Under the pieces are notes generated by a model that made no database searches, had not been told where the DNA came from, and saw only the letters and a list, made by a program, of their open reading frames with translations. Positions 16,485 to 23,620 of a stretch of DNA of 41,046 bases are shown piece after piece. This stretch comes from UBA6197 sp047638075 (GTDB taxonomy: Bacteria; Pseudomonadota; Alphaproteobacteria; Rhodobacterales; Rhodobacteraceae). The stretch lies in the NCBI RefSeq assembly GCF_047638075.1, contig NZ_JBLJBV010000056.1, forward strand, positions 1-41,046. Reading direction: 5' to 3'. The position numbers and the translations under genes were made by a program. The number at the start of each line of letters is the position of its first letter. Position 1 is the first letter of the stretch.

Positions 16485-17339
16485 ATGACCACGCTTGAAA
16501 ACAGCTACCACTACCAGGTGATCGCCCGCGCACTGGACCAGATTGATGCAGCCGGCACCAAACCCCTGCCGCTACCTGACCTTGCCGCGAAACTGGGGAT
16601 GAGCGCGGCGCATTTTCAAAAGGTGTTCTCGGCCTGGGTCGGGGTTTCGCCCAAACGCTATCAGCAATACCTGTCGCTGGATCTTGCCCGCGATCTGCTG
16701 GCCAAACGGCTGCCGCTTGAGGCGGTTGCAGACCATTCCGGCCTCTCGGGGTCAAGCCGTCTGCACGACCTCTTTTTGCGGTGGGAGGCGATGAGCCCGG
16801 GCGACTACGCCAAGGGTGGCGCGGGGTTGACCATCCGCACCGGCTGGTTTCCTTCGCCGTTTGGCGAGGTGCTGGCAATGGGCACCGACCGCGGGCTTTG
16901 CGGCATGGCCTTTGCCGCCGATTGCGGGCCTGACGCTACCATGGCGGACCTGCGTGCCCGTTGGCCCGCCGCCCAATTCACCGAAGACCCCGCCGCGATT
17001 GCCCCGTGGGTCGAGGCCGCCCTGGGCCAGCGCGGTCACACCGCGTTGCATCTGATTGGTGCACCGTTCCAGATAAAGGTGTGGGAGGCGTTGCTGCAAA
17101 TTCCGTCGGGCCATGTCACCACCTATTCCGACATCGCCGGCGCCATCGGCCACCCGCGGGCGGTGCGCGCCGTAGGCACAGCCGTCGGGCGCAACCCGGT
17201 TGCCTTTCTTATTCCTTGCCACCGGGCGTTGCGCAAATCGGGGGGGCTTGGCGGTTATCACTGGGGCCTGCCGGTCAAGCGCGCGATGCTGGCATGGGAA
17301 ACCGCCCGCTACGAAGCGGGCCAGCCCATGACCGTGTAA
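16485..17339 (+). CDS. Ada-like protein: AraC-type HTH fused to O6-alkylguanine-DNA methyltransferase
   Basis: This 284-residue protein has an AraC-type helix-turn-helix domain at about 1-105 (LAAKLGMSAAHFQKVFSAWVGVSPKRY). A methylated-DNA-protein-cysteine methyltransferase domain follows, with the active site LIPCHRAL and the downstream GGLGGYHWG. The Ada N-terminal Zn-Cys methylphosphotriester domain is absent, so it cannot be switched on by phosphotriester methylation as in E. coli Ada. It removes O6-methyl groups from guanine in DNA, with possible regulatory DNA binding. AAAAGAGGC lies upstream of the ATG. It is divergent from nth, which makes a small repair cluster. Confidence 0.92.
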   Translation: MTTLENSYHYQVIARALDQIDAAGTKPLPLPDLAAKLGMSAAHFQKVFSAWVGVSPKRYQQYLSLDLARDLLAKRLPLEAVADHSGLSGSSRLHDLFLRWEAMSPGDYAKGGAGLTIRTGWFPSPFGEVLAMGTDRGLCGMAFAADCGPDATMADLRARWPAAQFTEDPAAIAPWVEAALGQRGHTALHLIGAPFQIKVWEALLQIPSGHVTTYSDIAGAIGHPRAVRAVGTAVGRNPVAFLIPCHRALRKSGGLGGYHWGLPVKRAMLAWETARYEAGQPMTV

Positions 17340-17460
17340 TCGCCATGTTGTGATAGGCAATAATCCGCCCGGCAGCCGCAACCCATGGCACATTCCACCG
17401 TGGCTTTGCTATGATCCGCTAAATATCCGGCGACGGATGGTATCAAACGAGGCATTGCAG

Positions 17461-18132
17461 ATGAATCCGAAACTCCCCTTGATCCTTGCGGTTACTGGCC
17501 TGTTTGGCCTGTCAGCCTGCACCGACCCCTATGGTGCGTCGCCTTACAACGCCGAGCCGGGCGCGCCCTCCAACGCGAAAAGCGGCGCGGTAGCGGGCGC
17601 ACTGATCGGCGGCGCATACGGCGCCACCCGTAAAGGCGATGACAAGCTGGCCAAGGCCGCAGCGGGCGCAATCGTCGGCGGGTTGATCGGTGGGGCCATC
17701 GGCTCGCAGCTTGACAAACAGGCGGCCGAGCTTCAGCGCGACATCGGCGGTAACGGCGTATCAATCGTCAACACCGGCTCCGAGCTGATCGTGACGATGC
17801 CGCAAGACGTGCTGTTCGCGACCGATAGCGCGACGCTGCGCCCTGACCTTCAGCGCGACATCTATACCCTTGCGGGCAGCCTCAACCGTTATCCCGACAC
17901 CCGCGTCGAGGTGATCGGCCACACCGACAATACCGGCAGCGCCGCGTATAACCAACAGTTGTCGCAGCGCCGCGCCAATGCTGTCGCCAATGTGCTGGTC
18001 GGTGCGGGTGTGCCCTCGTCGCGCGTTGTATCCTATGGCCGCGGCGAAGATCAGCCGGTGGCCTCGAATCTCACGTCCGAGGGGCGTTCGGCCAACCGCC
18101 GGGTGGAATTCATCATTCGCCCCAACCGCTGA
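17461..18132 (+). CDS. OmpA-family lipoprotein with glycine zipper
   Basis: This 223-residue protein starts MNPKLPLILAVTGLFGLSAC, a lipoprotein signal with the lipobox Cys at residue 20. Residues 40-85 are a glycine-zipper region (GAVAGALIGGAYG; AIVGGLIGGAIG). Residues about 110-220 are an OmpA C-terminal peptidoglycan-binding domain (VIGHTDNTGSAAYNQQLSQRRA; NRRVEF). It would anchor in the outer membrane and hold peptidoglycan. The ATG at 17461 follows GAGG; an in-frame start at 17437 would add eight residues before the signal and is less likely. A strong terminator follows at once, so it is probably monocistronic. Confidence 0.93.
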   Translation: MNPKLPLILAVTGLFGLSACTDPYGASPYNAEPGAPSNAKSGAVAGALIGGAYGATRKGDDKLAKAAAGAIVGGLIGGAIGSQLDKQAAELQRDIGGNGVSIVNTGSELIVTMPQDVLFATDSATLRPDLQRDIYTLAGSLNRYPDTRVEVIGHTDNTGSAAYNQQLSQRRANAVANVLVGAGVPSSRVVSYGRGEDQPVASNLTSEGRSANRRVEFIIRPNR

Positions 18133-18151
18133 TTGGCGGAAAAAGTTTGCA

Positions 18152-18177
18152 AAGGCCGGACCGCGAGGTCCGGCCTT
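18152..18177 (+). terminator. Rho-independent terminator after the OmpA lipoprotein gene
   Basis: AAGGCCGGACC (18152-18162) pairs exactly with GGTCCGGCCTT (18167-18177) around a GCGA tetraloop, giving an 11-base-pair stem. The following TTGTTCG is only a short T-rich tail. It begins 19 bases after the stop codon. Confidence 0.8.
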
Positions 18178-18180
18178 GTT

Positions 18181-18318
18181 CGTTCCTGCACTAAGGTTGC
18201 GCATGATCCGGCCAGAGATATCGCGGTAGCGCCGTGCCATCAGGCCCGCGATGGCCAGATTGAGATGCAGCCTTGCCCGGTAGCGGCCCGCAATGACGGC
18301 CAACCGATCCCCCAAACG
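18181..18318. other. 138-base spacer between two terminators, no gene recognised
   Basis: Nothing clearly functional is seen between the OmpA terminator and the atp operon terminator. The minus strand has an open frame reading RLGDRLAVIAGRYRARLHLN and continuing MARRYRDISGRI, which runs on into the antisense of the OmpA gene. It could be a gene remnant or chance; no start, ribosome site or family supports it. Confidence 0.4.
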
Positions 18319-18347
18319 AAAAAACCCGACCCCTCGCAGGGCCGGGT
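18319..18347 (-). terminator. Rho-independent terminator of the F0 ATP synthase operon
   Basis: On the minus strand ACCCGGCCC pairs with GGGTCGGGT around a six-base loop, followed by six T residues. One pair is G-U and forms only in the minus-strand RNA (A-C in the plus orientation), which supports its use for the minus-strand operon. It begins 23 bases after the atpF stop. Confidence 0.8.
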
Positions 18348-18370
18348 CTATCACACTGCAATTACAGCAA

Positions 18371-18928
18371 TCAGTGCAGACGCTTCTCGACCTCGTCGAT
18401 GCCGGCGTCGATCAGGCCAGCCTGATCCTTTGCGGTCATCTGCTTGCTCAGCAGTTCGCGCGCAGCCGCTACAGCGACGCTAACCGCACGGTCCTTGACC
18501 TCGCGCAACGCCGCCGCCTCTGCCGACGCGATCTGATCCTCCGCAGCCTTCAGTCGCCGCGCGATCGAGCCCTTGAGATCGGCCTTGGCCTGCTCAGCCG
18601 CGGCAAGCCCGTCCCGCTTTGCAGCGGCAACGATCTGGTCGGCCTGCTCCTGCACTTCGCGGTGCTTGCGCTCGTACCCCGAAAGGATGCTCTGCGCTTC
18701 TTCACGCAGGGCGCGGGCCTCTTCCAGATCCGCCCGAATACCTGCTGCCCGTTTGTCCAGCAAGCCACCCAAAAGGGCCGGAACCTTGTAATAAAACAGC
18801 ACGCCCACAAACAGCAGAAATGCCAGCGTCACGATGAAATCGGTGTTGTGAAGCGAAAAGAACGCCCCGGAAGCCGCCATCGCAGGCGATCCCACCAACA
18901 CCAAGATGAAGGAAAGCTTTTTCATCAT
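18371..18928 (-). CDS. atpF: F0F1 ATP synthase subunit b
   Basis: This 185-residue protein has a short N-terminal hydrophobic segment and then one membrane helix (FIVTLAFLLFVGVLFYY, about residues 30-48). A long Ala/Glu/Lys-rich coiled coil follows (about 60-165), the usual shape of subunit b. It is the last gene of the minus-strand F0 operon, and its start lies two bases after the atpX stop. Two ATGs occur in tandem (18928 and 18925), and either could be used. Together with the B' subunit it forms the heterodimeric peripheral stalk that holds F1 to subunit a. The N-terminal MKKLSFILVLVGSPAMAAS resembles a signal peptide, a feature seen in some alphaproteobacterial b subunits. Confidence 0.95.
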   Translation of the reverse strand: MMKKLSFILVLVGSPAMAASGAFFSLHNTDFIVTLAFLLFVGVLFYYKVPALLGGLLDKRAAGIRADLEEARALREEAQSILSGYERKHREVQEQADQIVAAAKRDGLAAAEQAKADLKGSIARRLKAAEDQIASAEAAALREVKDRAVSVAVAAARELLSKQMTAKDQAGLIDAGIDEVEKRLH

Positions 18929-18929
18929 C

Positions 18930-19496
18930 TCACCCTTTCAGCCGTGCCGAGACAGCCGCAGTCAGCGCCTTGGCGTCAGCTTTGCCGCCCAACGCGGCCA
19001 CGATCTCTGCGGCGGTGTCCTTGGCGACGACTTCCACCGCCTCCAACGCGCCTTCGCGGATCTCGTTGATCCGGCGTTCCGATTCCGCCGTACGAGCCCC
19101 GATTTCGGCGTCCGCATGGGCAGTCGCGGCGTTCAGATCCTTTTGGATCTCGGCCTTGGCCTCTGCCACAATCTTTTGTGCCTGGGCGCGGGCTTCGGCA
19201 AGGGCGCGTTCATACGCGGCCTCGGCGTCCTTCGCCTTCAGCTTGTAGTCTTCGGCAGCGGTCAGGTCGCTGGCGATTGTGCCCTGACGATCCGCCAGCA
19301 CCGCACTAATGCGCGGCAGGGCGAGGCGCGTCAGAACCCACCAGATGACCGCAAGCGTGACCAGCAACCAGAAGATCTGGTTGGGAAAGCTTGCAAAGTC
19401 CAGCTGCGGCATGCCCGCAGATTGCGCGGCATGACCCGCCGCATCGGCAGCGCCATGCGCCGCACCCGCCGCTACGTCTTGCGTTTCAGTTGCCAT
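18930..19496 (-). CDS. atpX: F0F1 ATP synthase subunit B'
   Basis: This 188-residue protein begins with an Ala/His-rich cytoplasmic stretch, followed by a membrane helix (QIFWLLVTLAVIWWVLTRLAL, about residues 43-63). A long coiled coil follows, with EAYERALAEARAQAQKIVAEA. This is the B' paralogue of subunit b, typical of photosynthetic bacteria and alphaproteobacteria, and pairs with atpF in the peripheral stalk. It lies 75 bases downstream of atpE, the longest gap in the operon; that gap holds a strong RNA hairpin. The name atpG is also used for this gene in some genomes, which should not be confused with the gamma subunit. Confidence 0.94.
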   Translation of the reverse strand: MATETQDVAAGAAHGAADAAGHAAQSAGMPQLDFASFPNQIFWLLVTLAVIWWVLTRLALPRISAVLADRQGTIASDLTAAEDYKLKAKDAEAAYERALAEARAQAQKIVAEAKAEIQKDLNAATAHADAEIGARTAESERRINEIREGALEAVEVVAKDTAAEIVAALGGKADAKALTAAVSARLKG

Positions 19497-19523
19497 GTCG
19501 TCCCCCTGGACCCTTCAAGATAC

Positions 19524-19549
19524 CGGACGGGCCATCACTGGCCCATCCG
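19524..19549 (-). promoter_or_regulatory. RNA hairpin between atpE and atpX
   Basis: In the minus-strand RNA, CGGAUGGGCCA pairs with UGGCCCGUCCG around a GUGA loop (GNRA type). This gives an 11-base-pair stem with a single G-U pair that would be a mismatch in the plus-strand RNA. It has no T tail, so it is not a standard terminator. Its place just after atpE fits an mRNA-stability or processing element that raises subunit c output relative to downstream genes. Confidence 0.6.
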
Positions 19550-19571
19550 ACCGCACGGATGCGTGAAAGGA

Positions 19572-19808
19572 TCAGACGGCGAACATCAGCAGCAGCGCAA
19601 CGAGGAACGAGAAGATCCCCAGCGCTTCGGCGAACGCGATGCCGATGAACAGCGTGGCGGTCTGGCCAGCGGCTGCCGACGGGTTACGCAGCGCGCCCGA
19701 CAGGAAGTTGCCGGCAACGTTGCCCACACCAACAGCTGCCCCGCCCATGCCCATGCAGGCCAGACCAGCGCCGATGTACGCACCCATTTGAACGATATTG
19801 CCTTCCAT
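19572..19808 (-). CDS. atpE: F0F1 ATP synthase subunit c
   Basis: This 78-residue hairpin protein has two membrane helices joined by the conserved polar loop ALRNPSA. The ion-binding Glu is in helix 2 (FIGIAFAEALGIF), and the lack of extra sodium-site residues around it suggests proton coupling. It forms the rotating c-ring. I set the start at ATG 19808 (MEGNIVQMG), because AAGGAG lies eight bases upstream and the family starts this way; the GTG three codons earlier overlaps that ribosome site. The following hairpin (19524-19549) may help to raise its expression, as the ring needs ten or more copies. Confidence 0.97.
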   Translation of the reverse strand: MEGNIVQMGAYIGAGLACMGMGGAAVGVGNVAGNFLSGALRNPSAAAGQTATLFIGIAFAEALGIFSFLVALLLMFAV

Positions 19809-19856
19809 GAACGTCACTCCTTGATGTTGGAATTGGCTGAATTTGTAGTGCTGACC

Positions 19857-20606
19857 TTAGTGGTGCGGATGCAGCGCATCCTTGAGATACACGCAGGTCA
19901 GAATGGTAAACACATAGGCCTGGATAAAGGACACCAGGAGTTCCAGCCCATACATCGCTGAAATAGCGACGATGGACAGTGGCGAGATCACGGCGATCGC
20001 CGCAAAACCCGCAAACACTTTGATAACGGCGTGGCCTGCCATCATGTTGCCGGCCAAACGAATGGAATGGCTGACCGGGCGCACGAAGTAGGAAATCACC
20101 TCGATCAGCGCCAGCACCGGACGCAACGCCAGGGGCGCCGAGGACACCCAGAACAGACCCAGAAAGCCGGCCCCGTTCCTGACAAAGCCCAGAACCGTGA
20201 CCCCGACAAAAACCATCAGGGCCAGAACCCCCGTTACGGCAACATGCGAGGTGGCGGTAAACGAGCGCGGCAGCAGCCCCAGGAAGTTTGCGAAAACGAT
20301 GAACAGAAACAGAGTGAAAATCAGAGGAAAGTATTTCAACCCTTCCTTGCCCGCGACATCTTCCACCATTTTGTGGATAAAGCCGTATGCCAGCTCGGCG
20401 ATCGACTGGATACGCGTCGGCACGATGGCCCGCCCGCGTGTGCCGACCACCAACACCAGAATGATTGCCAACACCGCAAGCCCCATCCACAGGGTCACGT
20501 TGGTGGGCGTGTACCAATGAACCGGCCCATCGCCAAACAGTGGTTTGACGATGAATTGATCCATCGGATGGAATACGAGACCAGTGCCTTCAGCTTCCGT
20601 CGCCAC
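19857..20606 (-). CDS. atpB: F0F1 ATP synthase subunit a
   Basis: This 249-residue polytopic membrane protein has the essential Arg in SIRLAGNMMAGH (helix 4/5 region), plus the conserved ANFLGLLP and ELLVSFIQAYVFTILT blocks. It forms the two proton half-channels against the c-ring. The start is GTG at 20606, two bases after the atpI stop, with GGGAAAA as ribosome site. It ends with KDALHPHH, a common alphaproteobacterial tail. No unusual residue is seen. Confidence 0.97.
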   Translation of the reverse strand: MATEAEGTGLVFHPMDQFIVKPLFGDGPVHWYTPTNVTLWMGLAVLAIILVLVVGTRGRAIVPTRIQSIAELAYGFIHKMVEDVAGKEGLKYFPLIFTLFLFIVFANFLGLLPRSFTATSHVAVTGVLALMVFVGVTVLGFVRNGAGFLGLFWVSSAPLALRPVLALIEVISYFVRPVSHSIRLAGNMMAGHAVIKVFAGFAAIAVISPLSIVAISAMYGLELLVSFIQAYVFTILTCVYLKDALHPHH

Positions 20607-20608
20607 GT

Positions 20609-20950
20609 CTATTTTCCCTCTTCCCGCGCCGATTGCTCGGCCAGTCGATCCGCTTCTACTTCGCGTGCGGTTCGCAGCATGACCCGCACCCCCGCCGCCA
20701 GGCCCAGGAAGGTGAACAGCACCAGAAACAGCGGTATCGTGCCAAACAGCCGATCCAGCCCATATCCGATGCCGAAGCCGATCCCCAGCCCCGATACCAT
20801 CTCGATGACCATCCGCCAGGCGATATTGGCCTGTGAAAAATGCTCATCCGCGCGCGGACCCGGCTCCAGCGTCTTTTTCACCTCGGTGATCCGTTTCTCA
20901 AGCCGTTCAAGGCGCTTGGGATCGGGTCCGTCTGAGGGATCAACAGGCAT
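20609..20950 (-). CDS. atpI: ATP synthase protein I (AtpI)
   Basis: This 113-residue protein has a charged N-terminus (EKRITEVKKTL) and two hydrophobic helices (MVSGLGIGFGIGYGLDRL; IPLFLVLFTFLGLAAGVRVML). This is the AtpI/AtpQ layout, thought to assist c-ring assembly or Mg2+ handling. It is the first gene of the minus-strand F0 operon; atpB follows after two bases. The 227-base spacer upstream, shared with the divergent ArsR gene, must hold the operon promoter, but I cannot point to clear -35/-10 boxes. Confidence 0.92.
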   Translation of the reverse strand: MPVDPSDGPDPKRLERLEKRITEVKKTLEPGPRADEHFSQANIAWRMVIEMVSGLGIGFGIGYGLDRLFGTIPLFLVLFTFLGLAAGVRVMLRTAREVEADRLAEQSAREEGK

Positions 20951-21130
20951 GGATAGGCCCCCGCATTCGTCTGGGGTTTCCTAAGCGTCACACCCGCGTG
21001 AGTCAAGCGTGTTGGCCGCCCCCAGAATATGTCATAACCCATTGAAATAATTGATGCGCCAGATCACCGCCCCTGCGACAACTCCGCCCTTCAACGGCCC
21101 GTTTCGTCAAAACCGCCCTGCCCGGCACAT

Positions 21131-21146
21131 TCAACCATCTGGTTGA
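21131..21146. promoter_or_regulatory. palindromic operator upstream of the ArsR gene
   Basis: TCAACCA-TC-TGGTTGA is a 7+7 perfect inverted repeat, 31 bases before the ArsR start codon. It overlaps a possible -35 (TTGACG, 21143-21148). Its position and size fit an autoregulatory site for the winged-helix repressor encoded next to it. The binding itself is inferred. Confidence 0.6.
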
Positions 21147-21177
21147 CGATCGCACCATCCTGCCGCATCACTTCCCC

Positions 21178-21558
21178 ATGAACACGCACCAGCCCAGTCT
21201 CGACGCGATCTTCGCGGCCCTGTCCGATCCGACCCGCCGCGCCATCCTGACGATGCTGCTTGAGGATGATATGGCCGTGACCGATGTCGCCGCCCCTTTT
21301 ACCATGTCCCTTGCCGGGATCTCAAAACACCTCACCATTCTTGCCGAGGCCCGACTGATCACCCAAGACAAACGCGGCCGCGTCAAATGGTGCAAGCTCG
21401 ACCCCGATGCGATGCGCGCCGCTTGCGTGTGGATGCAGGGGTTCGGCCAGTTCGATCCTGTTGACCTCGATGCGTTCGAACGTTTTCTTGAAGCCGAGCT
21501 TGCCGTGACGGCTGCGGCCAGCGACGATGATTGCCTTCGCACGGACGCAGACGGCTGA
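21178..21558 (+). CDS. ArsR-family transcriptional regulator
   Basis: This 126-residue protein has the ArsR winged helix: LDAIFAALSDPTRRAILTML, then MSLAGISKHLTILAEARLI as the recognition region. It lacks a clear CxC metal-binding motif in helix 3, which suggests it is not a metal sensor but belongs to the branch often paired with SRPBCC (AHSA1) proteins. No SRPBCC gene follows here. No ribosome site is visible ahead of the ATG, so translation may be leaderless or weak. A perfect 16-base palindrome lies just upstream and is the likely operator. The C-terminal 40 residues are acidic. Confidence 0.9.
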   Translation: MNTHQPSLDAIFAALSDPTRRAILTMLLEDDMAVTDVAAPFTMSLAGISKHLTILAEARLITQDKRGRVKWCKLDPDAMRAACVWMQGFGQFDPVDLDAFERFLEAELAVTAAASDDDCLRTDADG

Positions 21559-21759
21559 TTGCATGCAAAATGGCCCGTTGCCGAAGCCCACGGATAGTTT
21601 CTCGTCATGGCAAGGAACAGTAGCCGGGGTTTCCCCCATCAAGTATGGCTGTCGGGGGTGGGACGCTATATGACAAATGGACAGCGCCGGAATTGTTCAA
21701 GGGAAATGGGATTACAAGAATTTCGGGGATTGCAGATAGGAAACCTTCAGGAAAACATG

Positions 21760-22038
21760 ATGTCTGAAACAAGAACGCCGATGAAAAAACCACCCGCCGC
21801 CAAAAGGGCGCCCTGGCCCGTCTGGAAGCTGGGGGTGCTGTTGTATCCGTTCGCGGCGGGTGCTGTGGCGATCAATGTGTTCATGTTATCACTGGCATGG
21901 CAGCGTTTGGGCTGGCCCGCGCTGACGCCGGTGCAGACATTGTTTCTGTCCATCGTATTGGGGGTGCCGGCAACCTGGGCTGCGGGGCTCTGGGCGCGCC
22001 ATCTGATTGATGTCGCCGAGGGCCGCAAGCGGGGTTAA
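21760..22038 (+). CDS. small two-helix membrane protein, function unknown
   Basis: The protein has 92 residues from ATG at 21760 (MSETRTPMKKPPAAKRAPWP). The AGGA at 21749-21752 fits this start better than the ATG one codon earlier; the open frame further upstream (to 21607) has no coding character I recognise. Two hydrophobic helices are visible: LGVLLYPFAAGAVAINVFML and TLFLSIVLGVPATWAAGLWA. A basic N-terminus suggests that it faces the cytoplasm. I do not recognise a domain; small proteins of this shape are common in Rhodobacteraceae. Its TAA stop overlaps the ribD TAA on the other strand (TTAA), so the two genes converge with no spacer. Confidence 0.7.
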   Translation: MSETRTPMKKPPAAKRAPWPVWKLGVLLYPFAAGAVAINVFMLSLAWQRLGWPALTPVQTLFLSIVLGVPATWAAGLWARHLIDVAEGRKRG

Positions 22039-23156
22039 GGCTGAGTATTTGGGCCAAAGAAAAGCGGGGCGCGGGTCCAGTGATGAAGGACGTCGCCGCC
22101 GAGTGTTTCTGTTGCCGCAAGTCTGAAGCGGGGCGCGGCGGCCAAAGCCTCTAGCCCCAGCGCGCCGATGCCGGGACGGGCATCCGCGCCCAGGATGACG
22201 CCGGCCGTGAAACCGATCAGATCATCAACCAGGTCCGCGCGCAGCAGGCTGGCCGCAAACTGGCCGCCGCCTTCGCAGAAAATACGGGTCAGGCCTTTTT
22301 TGCCAAGCAATTGCAGCAGGAAGGCGGGATTGAGCCGTTGGGTTGTTTGCGGTATTTCCAAAAGTTCGGCACCGTGATCTTGCCAGAATACCCGCGCCTC
22401 ATCGGGGGCATCCGGGCCGTGGGCCAGCCAGAGCGGCGCATCGGGCACTGACGCGGCAAGCCTGTTACGCGGCAGATCCAAAAGGCGCGATGCAATCAGG
22501 CGCACCGGCTGGCGACGCGGGCCAAGGCCACGCACGGTCAAAAGCGGGTCATCGGCCCGCGCCGTGCCGCCGCCAACCATCACCGCATCATGCGTAGCGC
22601 GCAGCGCATGGACACGGGCGCGGGCTTGCGGCCCGGTGATCCAACGGCTTTCGCCCGACGCGGTGGCGATGCGGCCATCAAAACTGCTGGCAAGCTTTAA
22701 CGTCAGCATCGGGCGGCCAAGGATTGTGCGGGTCAAGAACCCTTGCTGAAGGGCGCGGGCCTCTGGCTCGGACACGGATTCAGTGACCGCTATGCCGGCG
22801 GCGCGCAGAATGGCGTGACCCCGCCCCGAGACCCGTGTATCCGGGTCCGTCTGCGCGGTGACAACGCGGGCTATACCGGCATCGACCAGCGCCGCCGCAC
22901 AAGGCGGGGTCTGGCCGTGATGGGCGCAAGGCTCTAGCGTGACATAGGCGGTGGCGCCGCGCGCGGCCTTGCCCGCCTGATCCAGCGCATGACGTTCCGC
23001 ATGAGGGCGGCCACCGGGCTGGGTCCAGCCGCGGCCGAGGATGCGCCCTTTACCAACAATCACGCAGCCTACTGCCGGATTGGGCCAAACCGTGCCAAGG
23101 CCCCGGCGCGCAAGCGTCAGGGCCAGGGCCATATAGCGTTGGTCCGTATCGCTCAC
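22035..23156 (-). CDS. ribD: riboflavin biosynthesis bifunctional deaminase/reductase
   Basis: This 373-residue protein has the N-terminal deaminase zinc site (PHAERHAL with H52, E54; EPCAHHGQTPPC with C77, C86). The C-terminal reductase domain follows, with LTLKLASSFDGRIA and RIFCEGGGQFAASLL. It catalyses two steps of riboflavin synthesis, deamination and then NADPH-dependent side-chain reduction. The GTG start at 23156 forms a GTGA overlap with the nrdR stop, so the two are coupled. The extreme C-terminus (FFGPNTQP) is encoded by a copy of the dispersed intergenic repeat, so this tail is likely a late addition. No other rib gene adjoins it, and no FMN riboswitch is seen. Confidence 0.96.
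   Translation of the reverse strand: MSDTDQRYMALALTLARRGLGTVWPNPAVGCVIVGKGRILGRGWTQPGGRPHAERHALDQAGKAARGATAYVTLEPCAHHGQTPPCAAALVDAGIARVVTAQTDPDTRVSGRGHAILRAAGIAVTESVSEPEARALQQGFLTRTILGRPMLTLKLASSFDGRIATASGESRWITGPQARARVHALRATHDAVMVGGGTARADDPLLTVRGLGPRRQPVRLIASRLLDLPRNRLAASVPDAPLWLAHGPDAPDEARVFWQDHGAELLEIPQTTQRLNPAFLLQLLGKKGLTRIFCEGGGQFAASLLRADLVDDLIGFTAGVILGADARPGIGALGLEALAAAPRFRLAATETLGGDVLHHWTRAPLFFGPNTQP
22043..22065. repeat. intergenic repeat copy 4, inside the ribD 3' end
   Basis: GAGTATTTGGGCCAAAGAA continuing AAGC is the inverse of the left part of copy 1 (7480-7502), with one mismatch over 23 bases. Here it lies inside the ribD coding region and supplies the last residues, APLFFGPNTQP. 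It has only the half without the CCGCCGG part. Confidence 0.75.
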
Positions 23157-23620
23157 TCGGCGTCGGCGCCGCCAGGACGCAGTTCCGAGACGAATTTGTC
23201 AAAATCGTCCGCAGCCTGGAAGTTCTTGTAAACGCTGGCAAAACGAACGTAGGCCACGGTGTCGATCCGTGCCAGTGTCTCCATCACGATTTCACCGATC
23301 ACCTTTGAGGCGATATCGGTTTCGCCAAGGCTTTCCAGCCGCCGCACGATACCCGAGATCATCTGATCAATACGTTCGGGGTCAATCGGGCGTTTTTGCA
23401 TCGAGATGCGGATCGAGCGTTCCAGCTTGTCACGGTCGAAATCTTCGCGCTTGCCCGAGGTCTTGATCACCACCAGATCGCGCAGTTGCACACGCTCATA
23501 GGTGGTGAAGCGGCCCCCGCAGGCGGGACAAAAACGCCGCCGCCGGATCGCCACATGATCCTCGGCGGGGCGTGAATCTTTTACCTGGGTATCGACATTG
23601 CCACAAAATGGGCAGCGCAT
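23153..23620 (-). CDS. nrdR: transcriptional repressor NrdR
   Basis: This 155-residue protein has an N-terminal zinc ribbon (C3, C6, C31, C34; MRCPFCGNVDTQVKDSRPAE) and an ATP-cone (about 49-139), the NrdR layout. It represses ribonucleotide reductase genes according to the ATP/dATP balance; those targets are not in the window. The ATG at 23620 follows GAGGGGG. It overlaps ribD by four bases in a two-gene operon, a common arrangement in alphaproteobacteria. The C-terminal ELRPGGADAE is a variable tail. Confidence 0.97.
   Translation of the reverse strand: MRCPFCGNVDTQVKDSRPAEDHVAIRRRRFCPACGGRFTTYERVQLRDLVVIKTSGKREDFDRDKLERSIRISMQKRPIDPERIDQMISGIVRRLESLGETDIASKVIGEIVMETLARIDTVAYVRFASVYKNFQAADDFDKFVSELRPGGADAE

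Noticed and set aside
17761..18354. 197-codon minus-strand frame across the OmpA 3' end and spacer
   Set aside because: Mostly antisense to the OmpA gene, crosses two terminators, no ribosome site; kept only as a remark on the spacer.
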